NCBI RefSeq assembly: GCF_026420865.1
Contig: NZ_JAPCWC010000001.1
Location: forward strand, 372,001 to 436,000
Length of the DNA: 64,000 nucleotides
Direction: 5' to 3'
Origin: Novosphingobium clariflavum
GTDB lineage: Bacteria > Pseudomonadota > Alphaproteobacteria > Sphingomonadales > Sphingomonadaceae
Under the pieces are notes generated by a model. It saw only the letters and a program-made list of their open reading frames with translations, did not search any database and was not told the DNA's origin. Made by a program: the position numbers and the translations under genes. Below, one piece after another: positions 8,508 to 18,952 of this stretch; position 1 is the first letter of the stretch, and the number at the start of each line of letters is the position of its first letter.

Positions 8508-9794
8508 ATGACCGACACCATCATCCCGCCCCGTCTCGCCAGCGAAGCGGAGGCCATCGCCGCAGCCCATGCCGCTGCCGCTGAAATCGCGGTGCTGGCT
8601 CGCGACGCCGCGCTGAACGATCGGATCCCCCACCAAGCGGCCGAAATCCTATCCGCCTCCGGCGTGACCGCAATTTACGTACCCCGCGAACTGGGCGGTC
8701 TTGGCGCATCGATCGAAACCGTGGTCGAAACCGTGCGGATCATCTCTGCCGCCGACGGGGGCGTCGGGCAATTGCTCCAGATTCACAACGTGATGATCCG
8801 GGGCGTCTTCTCCCGGCCCGACGACGAATTCCGCGCCCGGCTCATCGCGGACATTTTCGCGGGCAAACGCTTCGGCAACGCGCTGGCCGAGGGCAAGGGG
8901 AAAGGCAAGGGCGGCGGAACCAGGTTGACGCAGGACGATCGCGGGATCTGGCGGCTCAATGGCCGCAAGACGTTCGCCACCGGCTGCTACCTGGCGGAAT
9001 GGATTTCGATTTCCGCCACCAGCGACGCGGGGCCGGTCGGCGTCCTGCTCCACCGCGACGCTCCGGGGCTGTCGCTCGCGGATGACTGGGATGCCTATGG
9101 GCAGCAGCATTCGGTCAGCGGCAGCATCAGCTTCGACAATGTCGAGGTCGATCCACGTTTCGCGCCCGGCGTAAAAGCAGGGCCTAGCGGTGGCGACTTC
9201 ATGCCGCGCACCGGGCTGACCTGGCCGCAGATCCTTCACGCCGCCATCGATACCGGCATTGCGCGCGGCGCGCTGGAAGCGACGACGGCCTATATCCGCG
9301 ACAACATGCGGGCCTGGCCGGAAGCCGGCGTTGCCCGCGCCGCCGACGAACAGCACACGATCAAGCGCATCGGCGAATATGCCGTGGCGGTGCGCGCTGC
9401 AGAGTCAGCGCTGCGTTATGCCGCGCGCACGTTCGACCTCTTCAAAAACAGTCCGGGGGATCGCGCTCTGGAGGATGAACTCATCCTTGCGGTGGCAACG
9501 GCACGCGCCCAGTCCGACGCCGCATCGATCCATATCGGCAGCGACCTGTTCTCCCTGACCGGTGCCAATTCGACGCTCGATCGCTGGAACCTCCAACGCT
9601 ACTGGGCCGACGCGCGCGTCCATACCACGCACGACCCGATCCGCTGGCGCATTCACCACATCGGCAATTTCTACCTGAACGGCGTCCCGCCCGACGAGTA
9701 CGGGCGCGCGGCAAGGTTGCGCCAGCAGGAGATCGCCATCGCCACAAACGCCAACAGCGCGGCGAATGCCGCACGGGAGACTTCGCGGCCATGA
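8508..9794 (+). CDS. SfnB/DszC-like sulfur-acquisition oxidoreductase 1
   Basis: This 428-residue protein has the acyl-CoA-dehydrogenase fold, in the group that includes SfnB and the FMN-dependent sulfur monooxygenase DszC. It has the N-terminal helical domain (EAIAAAHAAAAEIAVLARDA), a middle beta domain (KTFATGCYLAEW) and a C-terminal domain ending with HTTHDPIRWRIHHIGNFYLN. Family members oxidise sulfur in sulfides, sulfoxides or sulfones. The start ATG follows a gggagg Shine-Dalgarno. It is directly followed by a close paralog, so this looks like tandem duplication with divergence, or a heteromeric enzyme. Confidence 0.88.
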   Translation: MTDTIIPPRLASEAEAIAAAHAAAAEIAVLARDAALNDRIPHQAAEILSASGVTAIYVPRELGGLGASIETVVETVRIISAADGGVGQLLQIHNVMIRGVFSRPDDEFRARLIADIFAGKRFGNALAEGKGKGKGGGTRLTQDDRGIWRLNGRKTFATGCYLAEWISISATSDAGPVGVLLHRDAPGLSLADDWDAYGQQHSVSGSISFDNVEVDPRFAPGVKAGPSGGDFMPRTGLTWPQILHAAIDTGIARGALEATTAYIRDNMRAWPEAGVARAADEQHTIKRIGEYAVAVRAAESALRYAARTFDLFKNSPGDRALEDELILAVATARAQSDAASIHIGSDLFSLTGANSTLDRWNLQRYWADARVHTTHDPIRWRIHHIGNFYLNGVPPDEYGRAARLRQQEIAIATNANSAANAARETSRP

Positions 9795-11056
9795 GCACGC
9801 AGACCCAAACCGCAGTGATCGACCGGTTGCCCCCGCTCGCCCCCCGCTTCACCAACGAGGCGGAGGCCATTGCCGCCGCCCATGAAGCAGCAGCCCTGAT
9901 CGCCATCATTTCCGCCGATCCGGCCGAACGGAACCGGGTTCCCCATGAGCAGAGCGCTATCCTGGAGCGTTCCGGCATCACCACCGTGGGCCTGCCGCCC
10001 GAACATGGCGGGCTTGGCGCGTCGGTGGCCACCATCGTCGAAATCACGCGGATCATCTCGGCAGCGAACGGTGGTGTCGGCCAACTCGTGCAGATCCATT
10101 TCATGATGCTGCGCGGGCTCCTGCGCCGCCCGGCCGACGCTTTGCGACAGCGGATCATTGCCGACGTGCGCGCCGGAAAGCGTCTTGCCCATGCTGCCGC
10201 CGAAGTGGGCGGCAAGCACAAGTTCGATACCCGTGCCCGTGCCGAACGCCGGACCGATGGCAAATGGGTGGTCAACGGCGCAAAGTTCTACGCCACCGGC
10301 AGCTATCTCGCCGAATGGATCTTCTCGGGCGCGAAGGGCGACGAGGGACAGATCGGGTTCATCGTTCATCGCGATACGCCGGGCCTGTTCCTGGACAACG
10401 ACTGGAACGCCTTCGGCCAGCGTCATTCGATGAGCGGCGGCGTGCGCTTCGTCGACCTTGTGCTGGACGAGGATCAGGTAACGCTTCCCACCGCAGGCGC
10501 ACCGGCCAAGCCCGAGCGGACCGGGCTCACCTGGGCACAGATTCTGCACGCCGCCATCGACGCTGGCATCGCACGCGGCGCGTTCGAGGCGGCGATCGCC
10601 TATCTCAACTCGCATGCAAACGTCTGGATCGATGCCGATGTTGAGCGCGCGGTGCAGGAACCGCTCATCATAAAGCGCATCGGCGACTATGCCGTGGCCC
10701 TGCGCGTGGCGGAATCGTTGCTGCGCGATGCCGCCAATCTCTACGACGATTATCTCGCCGCCGGGCGCCCGGAAACGCTGGACGACGAACTGATCCTGTC
10801 GGTGGCGGCGGCAAGGGTGAAGACGGACGAGGCGGCGCTACTGATCTCCAGCGACATGTTCTCGCTGCTGGGCGCCAGTTCCTCCTACCGCAGGTTCAAC
10901 CTTGACCGCTTCTGGGCCGATGTCCGCGTCCACACCACGCACGATCCGATCCGTTGGAGGCTGCACCACGTGGGCGACTACTACCTGAACGGTACACCGC
11001 CGCACGAATACTCCGCGGTCGCCATCCGTCGCCCCGCCCTGCCCTCCAGCGACTGA
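9791..11056 (+). CDS. SfnB/DszC-like sulfur-acquisition oxidoreductase 2
   Basis: This 421-residue tandem paralog of the preceding gene overlaps it by four bases (ATGA), so the two are translationally coupled. It has the same architecture: EAIAAAHEAAALIAIISADP at the N-terminus, GAKFYATGSYLAEWIFSG in the middle and DPIRWRLHHVGDYYLNG near the C-terminus. The middle domain differs between the paralogs, including a Lys-rich GKGKGKGGG loop present only in copy 1, which suggests different substrates. The proposed role is S-oxygenation with reduced flavin. Confidence 0.88.
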   Translation: MSTQTQTAVIDRLPPLAPRFTNEAEAIAAAHEAAALIAIISADPAERNRVPHEQSAILERSGITTVGLPPEHGGLGASVATIVEITRIISAANGGVGQLVQIHFMMLRGLLRRPADALRQRIIADVRAGKRLAHAAAEVGGKHKFDTRARAERRTDGKWVVNGAKFYATGSYLAEWIFSGAKGDEGQIGFIVHRDTPGLFLDNDWNAFGQRHSMSGGVRFVDLVLDEDQVTLPTAGAPAKPERTGLTWAQILHAAIDAGIARGAFEAAIAYLNSHANVWIDADVERAVQEPLIIKRIGDYAVALRVAESLLRDAANLYDDYLAAGRPETLDDELILSVAAARVKTDEAALLISSDMFSLLGASSSYRRFNLDRFWADVRVHTTHDPIRWRLHHVGDYYLNGTPPHEYSAVAIRRPALPSSD

Positions 11057-11066
11057 TCCGAGCCGC

Positions 11067-12941
11067 ATGACCCAAGCCACCATTGCCACCGCGCACCACG
11101 CGGCGCCGAGCGGGACATCGCCCTCACCCAGCGTCCGCTCCCCCCTTGCCCGCTCACCCCTCGCACGGTATCCGCTGCTGCGCAGCCTGGCGCTGTATCG
11201 CAAGATCCCGGTGCTGTTCACGGCCACTTTCGCGCTGTTTGCGGTGATCAACCTCAGCCTGTCCCTACAGCAATGGCTGGTCGGCCGCGCGCTCGACGCG
11301 GTGAACAGCGGCAAGGCCGCGACCCGGCTTCCCGATGGCAGCATCGATTTCAGCGTGGCGCTCCACTGGGCCGCATTGCTTGTCGCATTGGCGACCGCGC
11401 GCGGGGTTCTGCAATACATCTCCGGAATGTGCAGCATCCGCGCCAGCCAATCGCTGCTCTCCACCTTGCGCGAGAAAATACTGGTGCAGGTGCAGTCGCT
11501 TCAGCTCGGCTATCACTGGCAGCACGGCATGGGCGAGATGATCACCCGCACCACGCGTGATGCCGACAAGCTGCGCGATGCACTGGTCGCGTTCTGGCGC
11601 CAGACAGTGGAAACCGCGCTGGTGGTCGGCGCCGCAATGGGGCTGCTGTTCTGGTACGACCGGGTGCTGGGCCTTGTTCCCTTCCTGCTGACCGTCATCG
11701 GCTTTCTGATCTTCGTCCGCCAGACCGACACGCTGGTCGTGCTCGATCGGAATGTCAGCGATGCCTACGATCAAGTAAACCAGGACCTTTCCGAAGGGAT
11801 CGGCGGCGTCCGCGTCATCAAGTCGTTCCGGCTGGAACAGAGCCGCATCCGCAAGTTCCAGGGCCATGTCGGCTTCTTCCTGGACCAGTCGCGCCACGCG
11901 CTGGCCTGGTGCAGTTCGCGCATCCCGATCCCGCAGGCAGTCGTAGCCTTGGGGCACGTTTGGATCATGGCCTACGGCGCCCATCTGGTCGTCGCGGGCC
12001 GGTTGGGCATTGGTGAACTGGTCTCCGCCCTACTCATCGCGACGACACTGGTTTTCCGGGTCGAGACGATCGGCCGCGTCATGCGCATCTTTGCCGATGC
12101 CCGCGCCTCGGCCGCCCGGATCTGGGACCTGCTGGACGAACGCCCCTCGATCGTGGGCGGAGATGTAGTGCTGCCTGACGGGACCCTGGGCTTTCGCCTG
12201 AATGCCGTGCGGCTGCTCTCTCCCGGCGGAGAGACGGCGGTTCTGGACGATTGCAGCCTGACCGTCGAGCCAGGGCAGATCGTCGCGCTCGTTGGCGCGA
12301 CCGGCTCGGGCAAGAGTTCGCTGGCCTCGCTGCTTCCGCGCCTTGCCGATGCAAGCGGCGGCGCGGTGGCTATCGGTTCCGATGCGAACGGCTGGCATGA
12401 CGTCCGCAGGCTCGATCTCGCTGCCCTCAGGCGCCGGGTCCATGTCGTGCCGCAGGACATCTTCCTGTTCTCGGACACGCTCGCTGCAAACTTGCGCGCC
12501 GCTGCGCCGGATGCCGACGATGCCGCATTGGAAGAAGCCCTCAGCCTTGCCGGCGCCGGCGAACTGCTGGCGCGGCTTCCCGAGGGCCTCGAAACCCGCA
12601 TAGGCGATCGCGGCGTCACGCTTTCAGGCGGGCAGCGCCAGCGCCTCTGCCTGGCCCGCGCGCTGCTCGGTCGGCCAGACATCCTGGTGCTGGACGATGC
12701 CACCAGCGCGCTCGATGCCGTGACCGAGCGGGCCGTGCTCACCGGCATCCGTAACCTGCGCGCCGCCCATGGCGGCCGCATGACCGTGCTGCTGGTCACC
12801 AGCAAGCTCTCCTCCGTTCTGCAGGCTGAACGCGCGCTGCTTCTGGCTGGCGGGCGCATCCGCGCCAGCGGCAAGCACGAGGACCTGCTGCTCGACCCGC
12901 TCTACCGCGATCTTCTGGGAATTGACCGTGCCGCCGCCTGA
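11067..12941 (+). CDS. Heterodimeric ABC exporter subunit with degenerate NBD
   Basis: This 624-residue TMD-NBD half-transporter has six predicted transmembrane helices in roughly residues 30-320, then an ATPase domain with Walker [10 protein letters not shown] and signature LSGGQRQRL. The Walker B reads ILVLDDATS, with Asp instead of the catalytic Glu. The H-loop reads LLVTSKLSS, so the switch His is missing. Such degeneracy in one half is known from heterodimeric exporters such as TM287/288. Its partner is the overlapping next gene. The substrate is unknown; from context it may export a sulfur-free product or a toxic intermediate. Confidence 0.9.
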   Translation: MTQATIATAHHAAPSGTSPSPSVRSPLARSPLARYPLLRSLALYRKIPVLFTATFALFAVINLSLSLQQWLVGRALDAVNSGKAATRLPDGSIDFSVALHWAALLVALATARGVLQYISGMCSIRASQSLLSTLREKILVQVQSLQLGYHWQHGMGEMITRTTRDADKLRDALVAFWRQTVETALVVGAAMGLLFWYDRVLGLVPFLLTVIGFLIFVRQTDTLVVLDRNVSDAYDQVNQDLSEGIGGVRVIKSFRLEQSRIRKFQGHVGFFLDQSRHALAWCSSRIPIPQAVVALGHVWIMAYGAHLVVAGRLGIGELVSALLIATTLVFRVETIGRVMRIFADARASAARIWDLLDERPSIVGGDVVLPDGTLGFRLNAVRLLSPGGETAVLDDCSLTVEPGQIVALVGATGSGKSSLASLLPRLADASGGAVAIGSDANGWHDVRRLDLAALRRRVHVVPQDIFLFSDTLAANLRAAAPDADDAALEEALSLAGAGELLARLPEGLETRIGDRGVTLSGGQRQRLCLARALLGRPDILVLDDATSALDAVTERAVLTGIRNLRAAHGGRMTVLLVTSKLSSVLQAERALLLAGGRIRASGKHEDLLLDPLYRDLLGIDRAAA

Positions 12942-14841
12942 CAACAAGCGCGTCCTCAGCGACATCGAAATCGAGGAAATGCTGGCGCGCAAGGCGCTCG
13001 ATCGCAGCATGTTCCACCGTCTGGTCCCCCTGCTCGGCCCGGTGCGCGGACAAGTCGCCGCCGTCTTCGCCCTGGAGACGCTGCTGGTCGGCATCGTCTT
13101 TGCGCGTCCCTGGTTCATCGGCCAACTCCTCGACCACGGACTGGTAAAGGGAGCGCAGGGCTGGACGTTGGACGAGCGGCTGCTCACCTGGCTGAGTATC
13201 GGCCTTGCAGTGACATGGCTCGCCCGCTTTCTGTTCGCCGGCCTTTCAAGCTATCTTGCAGGCGCTGCCGCCCTCACTGTGCTCAACACGCTGCGGGTGC
13301 GCATCTTCGAGCATATCCAGGCCCTCAGCGTCGGGTATTTCGACCGGACCAAGGCGGGCCGCATTCTCTCCCGCGCGGATCGGGACGTAGATGCGCTGGA
13401 GGCGCTGCTGGTGCAGGGGCCGCCCGACATGCTCTCGGCGATCCTGCGCTTCGTCGGCGCGGCGCTGATGCTGTGGATCATGTCGCCCTTGCTGTTGCTG
13501 GGACTGGCCAGCGTGGTGCCTTTCCTTGTCGTGGGTACCTGGCTGTTCAAGCGCGTATCACAGAAAAGCTGGGCCGTGGTGGCGGAAAACCGCAGCCGCT
13601 TCACCTCCCACCTTGTCGAGACGGTCTCCGGCGTACGCATGATCCAGCAGCTCGTGCGCGAGGAGCCGAACCGCAAGCGCTACCGCGAACTGCTGTCGGA
13701 TTTCGACGGTGCGCTGGTGCGCGGCAATATGCGATCGGGCTGGTTCGCGCCGCTCAGCGGGCTACTGAACGCGGCGGGAATGGCGATGATCCTGCTCGTC
13801 GGCAGCTATGGGCTGCTCGAAGGCCAGATCACGCTGGGGCAGCTGGCGCAGAGCCTGTTCTACGTCATGCTGTTCCTGGGGCCACTGCAGGACCTCAATG
13901 ACCTTTTCGAACGCTATGCCTCGGGCTCGGCTTCGGCCCAGCGCGTGTTCCTGCTGCTCGATACCCGGCCGGAAATTCTCGATGTGGAAATGCCGGTCGC
14001 CGTCCCGGCGCTGCGCGGCGATGTGGAGTTTCGCTCGGTCAGCTTTTCCTACGCCCCGGGCACCTTGCCGCAAGTGCTTCACGATCTTTCCCTGCATATC
14101 CATGCCGGCGAAGTCGTGGCAGTGGTCGGCGCGACCGGCCATGGCAAGAGCACGCTCGTCCAGCTCCTCACACGCTTCTACGAGGCTCAGAGCGGGCAGG
14201 TCCTGATCGACGGGATCGACGTGAAGCAGATGCGCCAGTCGGAGCTGCGCCGGCATGTGGGCGTCGTGCTTCAGGACAATGTGCTGTTCAGCGGCACCGT
14301 GCTCGACAATCTGCGCCAGGCCCGTCCGGACGCGCAGGACGCGGAACTGATCGAGGCCGCCCGCGCGCTGGACGCGGACGAGGTGCTTGGCCGGCTCGCC
14401 TATGGCTATCACACGCAAGTGGGCGCATTGGGCGCCAATCTCAGCCACGGCCAGCGCCAGCTCGTATGCCTCGTGCGCGCCTATCTCACCGACCCCGCCG
14501 TACTGGTGCTGGACGAGGCAACATCCGCTGTCGACGTTCATACCGAACGCATGATCCAACGCGCGCTGCGGCGCCTTTGCGAAGGGCGCACCGCGATCAT
14601 CATCGCCCACCGGCTCGCCACGATCCGCGATGCCGACCGCATTGCCGTGATCCGTGATGGCGAGGTCGTGGAAATTGGCAGCCATGGCGAACTCACCGAA
14701 ATCGGCGGCGCCTATGCGCGGCTCTACGAAGCCTATCAGCGCCAGAGCGGCGATCTGATCGACAGCGCGCCCGAACCTGCGGGCGAACAGATGGGCGACC
14801 CGGCAGGCAATAGCGATCCCGCATTGTCCGCTGCCTCGTGA
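12928..14841 (+). CDS. Heterodimeric ABC exporter subunit with catalytic Walker B
   Basis: This 637-residue TMD-NBD half-transporter has Walker [10 protein letters not shown], a full Walker [10 protein letters not shown] and H-loop IIAHRLATI. Its signature is LSHGQ instead of LSGGQ. Together with the preceding gene it would form one competent ATP site (its own Walker motifs plus the partner's LSGGQ) and one degenerate site. The GTG at 12928 is preferred over the TTG at 12922 because tggga (12916-12920) is spaced for it. The gene overlaps its partner by 14 bp. Confidence 0.9.
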   Translation: MPPPDNKRVLSDIEIEEMLARKALDRSMFHRLVPLLGPVRGQVAAVFALETLLVGIVFARPWFIGQLLDHGLVKGAQGWTLDERLLTWLSIGLAVTWLARFLFAGLSSYLAGAAALTVLNTLRVRIFEHIQALSVGYFDRTKAGRILSRADRDVDALEALLVQGPPDMLSAILRFVGAALMLWIMSPLLLLGLASVVPFLVVGTWLFKRVSQKSWAVVAENRSRFTSHLVETVSGVRMIQQLVREEPNRKRYRELLSDFDGALVRGNMRSGWFAPLSGLLNAAGMAMILLVGSYGLLEGQITLGQLAQSLFYVMLFLGPLQDLNDLFERYASGSASAQRVFLLLDTRPEILDVEMPVAVPALRGDVEFRSVSFSYAPGTLPQVLHDLSLHIHAGEVVAVVGATGHGKSTLVQLLTRFYEAQSGQVLIDGIDVKQMRQSELRRHVGVVLQDNVLFSGTVLDNLRQARPDAQDAELIEAARALDADEVLGRLAYGYHTQVGALGANLSHGQRQLVCLVRAYLTDPAVLVLDEATSAVDVHTERMIQRALRRLCEGRTAIIIAHRLATIRDADRIAVIRDGEVVEIGSHGELTEIGGAYARLYEAYQRQSGDLIDSAPEPAGEQMGDPAGNSDPALSAAS

Positions 14842-14883
14842 TCATAACCGTGCCCATCAACCACCAGCCCGAAGGAGGCCAAC

Positions 14884-15936
14884 TTGACTGACGCCATCGA
14901 CACCCTCTGGTTTACCCGATGCCCGGTTCCCACCGCTACCGGCCTTGCCTACAAACTGGGCTGGCTCGATCAGGAATTCGCGCCCGACGGCATCAAGGTG
15001 GCCACCCTGCAGGACAATCGCGGATCGGCACTCAGCCGTCACCATTACGATCATGAATTGCCGACGCTCATCCGGGAAGGCGGCAACCTCTTGGCCATTG
15101 CTGCGCGCGCCCAAGGCGCACCGAGCCGGTTGATCGGGCTGACCTGGATCGACGAGGCTCAGGCGATCCTCGTCCGCCCTGGATCGGGCATTCGCACGCC
15201 TGCAGATCTCAAGGGCCGACGCGTCGCTCTGCCCGGTTGGGTTGAGCGGCCGGACGCAGCGCACGTCCGCGGCTCCAGCATTGCGCGCGGGATGAGCCTG
15301 CACGGCATCAAGGGCGCCCTTGCCTATGCCGGGCTGACTTTCGACGATGTGCGCTTCGTCGAAGTGGGCGCCCGCGCGGTGTCCGGCGGAGACGAGCGGA
15401 CACAGTTGCAATCGCTCTGGGCCGGGCTGACCGACCTCGTCGAGGACCGGGTCGACGCCGTCTACGTGAAGGGCGCATCGGCGATCGACGCGGCCCAGCG
15501 GCTTGGGCTGGAACTGGGCATAGACCTCGATGCTCTCCCCGAGCGGCGTTGGCGTGTGAACAACGGCACGCCGCGTCCGATCACTGTCCACCAGGACCTG
15601 CTCGACAATCATTTCGATCTTGTCGTCCGGTTCCTGGAGCGTACCCTGGCCGCCGCCGACTGGTCACAGACCAACCAGGCCGAGGTCCGCACCTTGCTTC
15701 AGGGCGAAACGCGCGCCGGTCCCGAAGGGGTCGCGCGTGCCTATAGTGATGCGACGTTAGCCGATCTGCACCCCGACCTCTCGGACGAGCGGCTCGCGCT
15801 GTTCGAGCAGCAGAAGACCTTCATGTTCCTCCACAACCTGCTCGATCGCGATTTCGCGTTGGACGAATGGGTGGACCGCCGTCCGCTGGAAGCGGCCCAA
15901 GCCCGCCTGCGCGAGCGTGCCGATCCGGTCGCATGA
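14884..15936 (+). CDS. DszB-like sulfinate desulfinase (copy 1)
   Basis: This 350-residue protein has the periplasmic-binding-protein-like fold of DszB, which hydrolyses 2'-hydroxybiphenyl-2-sulfinate to the phenol plus sulfite. The DszB nucleophile region (NCPVPNA, Cys27) appears here as RCPVPTATG (Cys13). His60-x9-Arg70-Phe-Gly-Gly appears as His54-x9-Arg64-Glu-Gly-Gly with identical spacing. There is no signal peptide or lipobox, which argues for a cytoplasmic enzyme rather than a transporter binding protein, the label such genes often get. It starts at TTG after a strong aaggagg. It is the last gene of the 7394-15936 operon. Confidence 0.82.
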   Translation: MTDAIDTLWFTRCPVPTATGLAYKLGWLDQEFAPDGIKVATLQDNRGSALSRHHYDHELPTLIREGGNLLAIAARAQGAPSRLIGLTWIDEAQAILVRPGSGIRTPADLKGRRVALPGWVERPDAAHVRGSSIARGMSLHGIKGALAYAGLTFDDVRFVEVGARAVSGGDERTQLQSLWAGLTDLVEDRVDAVYVKGASAIDAAQRLGLELGIDLDALPERRWRVNNGTPRPITVHQDLLDNHFDLVVRFLERTLAAADWSQTNQAEVRTLLQGETRAGPEGVARAYSDATLADLHPDLSDERLALFEQQKTFMFLHNLLDRDFALDEWVDRRPLEAAQARLRERADPVA

Positions 15937-15941
15937 AACTG

Positions 15942-15974
15942 GATTGCGGCGGATCGCTGCGATCCGCCGCAATC
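15942..15974. terminator. Bidirectional hairpin terminator
   Basis: The perfect 15-bp arms gattgcggcggatcg (15942-15956) and cgatccgccgcaatc (15960-15974) enclose a 3-nt loop. It lies between the convergent desulfinase and sigma-54 activator genes. Confidence 0.75.
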
Positions 15975-15977
15975 GCC

Positions 15978-17015
15978 TTACTCGCCGATCAGCCCCGCAT
16001 TCTTCAGATAAGTGCGGATGACGTTGCGGGTCACGCCAAGGGCCTGAGCGGTGCGCACCTGATTCTCGCCCGTCGCCGCAAAGGCCTCGCGAACGGCAAG
16101 GTCGATCAACCGATCAAGCAGCTCCGGCTCGCCGCAGGCGATCAGCTTGGAGATCATCGCGCGAACACCGTCCAGTCCTTCGGTCTCACGCGCGGAAATC
16201 TGAGGTTCACGCGAGGCCCGGCTGGGCAGGCCAAGGTGTTCGGGCTCGATCTGCTTACCCGGCGCGATCAGCGTCGCGCGCTGTATCACATTTTCCAGCT
16301 CGCGGATATTGCCCGGCCAAGGATAGTGGAACACCAGATCCTCTGCATCCGGGCTCAGTTCGATCGCGGGAGAACCGGATCTCTCACCGTAGACGCCCAG
16401 GAAATGGCGGGCCAGAGGCAGGATGTCCGCCGGCCTTTCACGTAGTGGAAGCAAGGGCAGGGTGACGACGCCAAGGCGGTAGAAAAGATCCTCGCGGAAC
16501 TTGCCCTCCTCCACCGCTGCGCGCAAGTCGACGTTGGTCGCGGCGATCAGGCGCACGTCCAGGCTGACCGGGCGCCGCGCGCCAAGGCGAACGACTTCGC
16601 GCTCCTGAAGAACACGCAGCAGCTTCACCTGAAGCGACTGCGGAAGATCGCCCACTTCGTCCAGAAATAGCGTGCCGCCGTTGGCCGCTTCGAACCAACC
16701 TTCCCGTGCATTGTGCGCGCCGGTGAAGGCGCCGCGTTCATGTCCGAACAGTTCGCTTTCGATCAGGGTTTCGGAAAAGGCGCCGCAGTTCACCGCCACG
16801 AACGGCCGGTCGGCCCGCCCGCTTTGCTGGTGGACGTAGCGCGCGACGAGTTCCTTGCCGGTGCCCGTCTCGCCGGTGATCATGATTGTGGCGTTGCTGG
16901 GCGCGGTCCGCTCGATCAAGGGCAGGAGCGCCTTCGACCGGGGGTCGGAGAAGATGAACGTCCGCGCCCGGATCGCCAGGGCCGAAACTTCGAATTTCAA
17001 GATCGTGTCGCGCAT
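15978..17015 (-). CDS. Sigma-54-dependent activator without sensor domain (SfnR-like)
   Basis: The 345-residue enhancer-binding protein consists almost only of an AAA+ domain and a DNA-binding tail. Walker A GETGTGKE is at residues 48-55, the sigma-54 contact loop GAFTGA is at 95-100 and Walker B LFLDE is near 117. A Fis-type HTH ([20 protein letters not shown]) lies at the C-terminus. The lack of a receiver or GAF domain is the architecture of SfnR, the activator of sulfone use in Pseudomonas, which is controlled by its abundance. It is the only such regulator in the window and the natural candidate to drive the sigma-54 promoters found here. Confidence 0.85.
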   Translation of the reverse strand: MRDTILKFEVSALAIRARTFIFSDPRSKALLPLIERTAPSNATIMITGETGTGKELVARYVHQQSGRADRPFVAVNCGAFSETLIESELFGHERGAFTGAHNAREGWFEAANGGTLFLDEVGDLPQSLQVKLLRVLQEREVVRLGARRPVSLDVRLIAATNVDLRAAVEEGKFREDLFYRLGVVTLPLLPLRERPADILPLARHFLGVYGERSGSPAIELSPDAEDLVFHYPWPGNIRELENVIQRATLIAPGKQIEPEHLGLPSRASREPQISARETEGLDGVRAMISKLIACGEPELLDRLIDLAVREAFAATGENQVRTAQALGVTRNVIRTYLKNAGLIGE

Positions 17016-17164
17016 GTTGAAGCCCCACTGATGTCGCTCCTAGCTTTCAAGCCAGTGCGGTGATCCGCTTCCACTTGTCGAGAACGACGCTAACATCAAT
17101 TGTCTACCAAAACAGTTGAGATTTCTTGGGTCGTCAATAGCTGGGCTATCGAACCGTGCCTGCT

Positions 17165-18952
17165 TTACGCCGCAGTGTTCCGTAAACGGGGCGAATCCGC
17201 CACCAGCGCGCGCGTGTAATCATGTTCGGGATGGTCCAACACGCGCGCCACACTCCCTTGCTCGACAATGCTGCCATGTCGCAACACCGCCACGAAATCG
17301 GAAACCGCGCGCACCACTCCAAGGTCATGGGTGACGAACAGGATCGTCAGCCCCACCTCCTTCTGAAGCTGGCGCAACAGATCGATGATCGCGGCCTGCA
17401 CCGATACGTCGAGCGCCGAGGTAATCTCATCGCAGATAAGCAATTCCGGCTTGCAGATCAGGGCGCGGGCGATGGCCACGCGCTGGCGTTCGCCGCCCGA
17501 CAGGTCACGCGGGTAGCGTTGTGCCAGTTCGGGTGGCAGCGCCACGCGTTCGAGGACCGCGGCCACTTCCTTGTCCGCATCGGCAGACCGCAGCGGGAAG
17601 AAATGCAGTGCCGCCGTGCGCAGTATCTGCCCCACGGTCTGGCGCGGGTTGAGGGCACGAAACGGATTCTGGAAGATGTACTGGATCCGGCGCCGCAGAT
17701 CCCTGTCGCGGCCTCCCGACAACGGGATAGCCCGGCCGTCGTAGAAGAAAGCGCCATCGACATCGTCCACGGCCCCCACCAGCGCCCGCGCAAAAGTGGT
17801 CTTGCCCGAGCCGCTCTCTCCCACCAATGCCGTGCAATAGCCCCTGGGCAGCGTGAGATCGACGTCGACCAGTACCGGACTTGCGCCGTAGCTTGCAGAA
17901 ATGTGTTCGATCACGGCCAGTGCCGGCAAGTCGATTGCCGAACTATCGGCGCGAACCGCGATCGGGCTCTCTTCCCGTTTGCCGCGCACGGGATGATGGC
18001 AGGCCACCGCATGCCGATCACCGAAATCGCGCAGCGCGGGCTGCCCGTTGCAACTGGCACTGCGCAAATCGCAGCGCGGCGCGAAAGCGCAGCCCGTGCC
18101 GCGCTCATCGAGCGCCGGGGCATGGCCGGCAATGGCGCGAACGCCGTGCCGGCCCGATATGTCCGGCACGGCGTCCAGCAAACCGCGGGTATAGGGATGC
18201 GTGGGGGCGCCGAATATCTGATCGCGCGAACCGCTTTCCACGATATGCCCCGTGTAGAGTACCACCACGCGGTCGACCAGTTCTCGCACCACCGCAAGGT
18301 CATGCGAGACATAGACCGCCCCGATTTCCCGGGTGCGACACAGATTGCGGATGGTCGCCAGCACCCGCGCCTGCGTACTGACATCGAGTGCGGTGGTCGG
18401 TTCGTCGAGCACGATCAGGCCGGGCTTCAACAGCACCGCCAGCGCCAGCAAGACCCTCTGCTGTTGCCCGCCGGAGAGCTGATGCGGAAAGCGGCGCAGG
18501 AACTCCGCGGCGGTCGGCAGGCCGACGTCGGCAGCAGCTTCCGCTATGCGCGCCTGCCGTTCCGCTTTGCCGAGTTCTGGCTGATGGACCCGCAGTTCTT
18601 CGTCGAGCAGGGAGCCGATGCGGCGCATGGGATTGAGCGCCAGCGCGGGGTCCTGCGCGACATGCGCAATCACCGAGCCGCGCAGCCGCCGCCGTCCCGC
18701 ATCTTCCAGCGACAGGATGTCGCGCCCATCGACGAGGACGGAGCCGCCCGAGACGATCGCGCCGGCGCGCGCATCGCCCAGCAGCGCGGTTGCGATACTG
18801 CTCTTGCCCGAGCCGCTTTCGCCCACCACGCCCACGATCTCACCGGGTGCCACGGTGAAATTGATACCTTCCACAATCGGCGTGCCATCTTCCAGCGAGA
18901 CCGCAAGGTCGCGCACGTGGAGAAGGGCCTTCACAAAGGGAACGACGCTCAT
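17165..18952 (-). CDS. Dipeptide/oligopeptide-type ABC importer, fused double ATPase
   Basis: This 595-residue protein fuses two NBDs of DppD/DppF type, as in GsiA. NBD1 has GESGSGKSS, LSGGQQQRV and LIVLDEPTTALD, and it carries the Cys-containing C-terminal extension of oligopeptide ATPases (GTGCAFAPRCDLRSASC). NBD2 has GESGSGKTT, LSGGERQRV and LLICDEITSALD. Both sites look competent. It overlaps the permease gene upstream by four bases. It is the last gene of an operon that carries an LLM monooxygenase and a desulfinase, so the imported solute is probably an organosulfur compound rather than a peptide. Confidence 0.92.
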   Translation of the reverse strand: MSVVPFVKALLHVRDLAVSLEDGTPIVEGINFTVAPGEIVGVVGESGSGKSSIATALLGDARAGAIVSGGSVLVDGRDILSLEDAGRRRLRGSVIAHVAQDPALALNPMRRIGSLLDEELRVHQPELGKAERQARIAEAAADVGLPTAAEFLRRFPHQLSGGQQQRVLLALAVLLKPGLIVLDEPTTALDVSTQARVLATIRNLCRTREIGAVYVSHDLAVVRELVDRVVVLYTGHIVESGSRDQIFGAPTHPYTRGLLDAVPDISGRHGVRAIAGHAPALDERGTGCAFAPRCDLRSASCNGQPALRDFGDRHAVACHHPVRGKREESPIAVRADSSAIDLPALAVIEHISASYGASPVLVDVDLTLPRGYCTALVGESGSGKTTFARALVGAVDDVDGAFFYDGRAIPLSGGRDRDLRRRIQYIFQNPFRALNPRQTVGQILRTAALHFFPLRSADADKEVAAVLERVALPPELAQRYPRDLSGGERQRVAIARALICKPELLICDEITSALDVSVQAAIIDLLRQLQKEVGLTILFVTHDLGVVRAVSDFVAVLRHGSIVEQGSVARVLDHPEHDYTRALVADSPRLRNTAA

